Below, piece by piece: positions 6,351 through 6,750 of a stretch of 6,750 bases of DNA. The notes under the pieces are model-generated. The model saw only the letters and a list, made by a program, of their open reading frames with translations, was not told the origin of the DNA and searched no databases. Both the position numbers and the translations under genes were made by a program. How positions within the stretch are numbered: position 1 is the stretch's first letter; the number at the start of each line of letters is the position of its first letter. Source of the stretch: Nanobdellota archaeon (GTDB lineage Archaea; Nanobdellota; Nanobdellia; Woesearchaeales; GW2011-AR9); NCBI GenBank assembly GCA_018812355.1, contig JAHJDQ010000177.1, positions 1 to 6,750 on the forward strand. The letters are read 5' to 3'.

Positions 6351-6358
6351 TATTTAAA
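6351..6358 (-). promoter_or_regulatory. Archaeal TATA box of hsdR
   Basis: TTTAAATA on the minus strand, with GGTAGAA just upstream as a possible BRE. The centre is about 28 bases from the ATG at 6326 but only about 7 from the ATG at 6347, which favours the shorter HsdR with a leaderless transcript. A second AT-rich element, CATATAT near 6387-6393, could instead serve the longer start. Confidence 0.55.
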
Positions 6359-6449
6359 TTCTACCGGAAATTTTACAAAAAAAGGATATATGTCTTCAAA
6401 GAAATAAAATAAAGCCTTACTTTTAGATAATTCCTAGTCATCCACAAAA

Positions 6450-6457
6450 AATATAAA
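6450..6457 (+). promoter_or_regulatory. TATA box of the tRNA-Gly gene
   Basis: AATATAAA follows an A-rich stretch and is centred about 35 bases before the tRNA 5' end. That places transcription start about ten bases upstream of the mature tRNA, leaving a short leader for RNase P. Confidence 0.5.
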
Positions 6458-6488
6458 CTTTCACCAGAATTAATTTTCCTCATCTGAT

Positions 6489-6559
6489 ACGGCAGTATTA
6501 TAGTGGCAGTATACGACCCTCCCAAGGTTGTGACCCGGGTTCAAATCCCGGCTGCCGTA
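6489..6559 (+). tRNA. tRNA-Gly (anticodon CCC)
   Basis: A complete cloverleaf of 71 bases can be folded. The 7-bp acceptor stem pairs ACGGCAG (6489-6495) with CTGCCGT (6552-6558). The D arm is 6498-6512, with GG in the loop. The anticodon stem pairs CGACC (6514-6518) with GGTTG (6526-6530), and the loop CTCCCAA places CCC at 6521-6523. The variable loop is 4 bases. The T arm is CCGGG-TTCAAAT-CCCGG (6535-6551). The discriminator is A (6559), as in archaeal and eukaryotic tRNA-Gly, and CCA is not encoded. There is no intron. Odd points are an A1-U72 first pair instead of the usual G1-C72 and a U10-U25 mismatch in the D stem. A short T run follows at 6562-6565 and a stronger one at 6604-6608; either may terminate transcription. 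Confidence 0.95.
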
Positions 6560-6608
6560 GCTTTTGCGAAGGCAGACGGAATAATTAAAAAATAACCCTA
6601 TTACTTTT

Positions 6609-6624
6609 TAGAAATGTTTATATA
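6609..6624 (+). promoter_or_regulatory. BRE/TATA promoter of the lipoprotein gene
   Basis: TAGAAATG followed by TTTATATA (6617-6624) is close to the archaeal BRE-TATA consensus. Transcription should begin near 6646, giving a leader of about 25 bases that contains the ribosome-binding site. Confidence 0.65.
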
Positions 6625-6660
6625 TCTAATTTTTATCCTTCTAATCAATAAAAAAATTGC

Positions 6661-6666
6661 AGGTGA
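6661..6666 (+). promoter_or_regulatory. Shine-Dalgarno site of the lipoprotein gene
   Basis: AGGTGA ends 4 bases before the ATG at 6671. It matches the archaeal 16S anti-SD pairing (GGTGA) and supports this start. Confidence 0.6.
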
Positions 6667-6670
6667 CCTC

Positions 6671-6750
6671 ATGAAAAAAACAATTCTAACTATCTTAACC
6701 TTAATGACAATTTCCTTGTTCTTGTTTGGCTGTTCTATTACAGATTATTC
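6671..6750 (+). CDS. Probable lipoprotein, N-terminal fragment (cut by window edge)
   Basis: The first 26 codons of a gene that leaves the window on the right. The translation has a classic lipoprotein signal: basic MKK, a hydrophobic stretch (TILTILTLMTISLFLFG), then Cys21 in the lipobox-like LFGC, followed by SITDY. Phe at position -2 is slightly unusual for a lipobox. The mature protein would be tethered to the outer face of the membrane through a lipid on Cys21. The start is supported by AGGTGA and by a good archaeal promoter. It is transcribed away from the restriction locus and is separated from it by the tRNA, so it is probably unrelated. The function cannot be told from this fragment. 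Confidence 0.8.
   Translation, partial: MKKTILTILTLMTISLFLFGCSITDY

Noticed and set aside
6491..6512. Direct repeat GGCAGTAT twice within the tRNA
   Set aside because: Both copies are explained by the acceptor stem and D arm of the cloverleaf; no other copies occur nearby in a repeat array.
6489..6559. tRNA gene as the integration site of the RM island
   Set aside because: Islands usually enter at the tRNA 3' end, which here faces the lipoprotein gene and not the RM locus. I see no second copy of the tRNA 3' end in the window and no integrase.
6562..6608. Intrinsic terminator after the tRNA
   Set aside because: T runs of four and five bases are present but without a hairpin. In AT-rich archaeal DNA this is too weak to list as a feature.

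Overview
The window looks like an AT-rich archaeal chromosome, probably a small-genome DPANN-type lineage. The phylum is inferred; the domain is better supported. Three putative promoters have archaeal TATA elements: TTTAAATA twice, about 26-28 bp upstream of start codons (the leaderless arrangement), and TTTATATA once. The only complete RNA gene is a tRNA-Gly with discriminator A and no encoded CCA, and one ribosome-binding site reads AGGTGA.

Positions 1-6347 hold a minus-strand type I restriction-modification locus in an unusual order. Reading right to left: hsdR (6326-3609), a ribbon-helix-helix regulator (3529-3131), an unrecognised 188-residue protein (3134-2568), hsdS (2571-1396), three small putative membrane proteins (1399-935, 938-651, 641-141), and the first 46 codons of hsdM (138-1), which runs off the left edge. 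From the regulator to the second membrane gene, each gene starts inside the stop codon of the one before it (ATGA overlaps), so all of this is likely one translationally coupled operon. hsdR and the regulator operon each have their own TTTAAATA promoter, so restriction and modification/specificity could be controlled separately.

HsdR (nuclease and translocase), HsdS (target recognition) and HsdM (methylation) would form the standard type I complex. The unusual part is the cargo: a regulator/unknown pair between hsdR and hsdS, and three membrane proteins between hsdS and hsdM. The first membrane protein ends in a tail that matches the last residues of HsdS in protein and in DNA, as if the gene had been inserted at the 3' end of hsdS and rebuilt that end behind itself. 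The tail also carries the ribosome-binding site for the following gene.

Positions 6348-6670 hold the divergent hsdR promoter, the tRNA-Gly(CCC) gene on the plus strand with its promoter, and the promoter of the last gene. Positions 6671-6750 begin a plus-strand gene for a probable lipoprotein, cut by the right edge.
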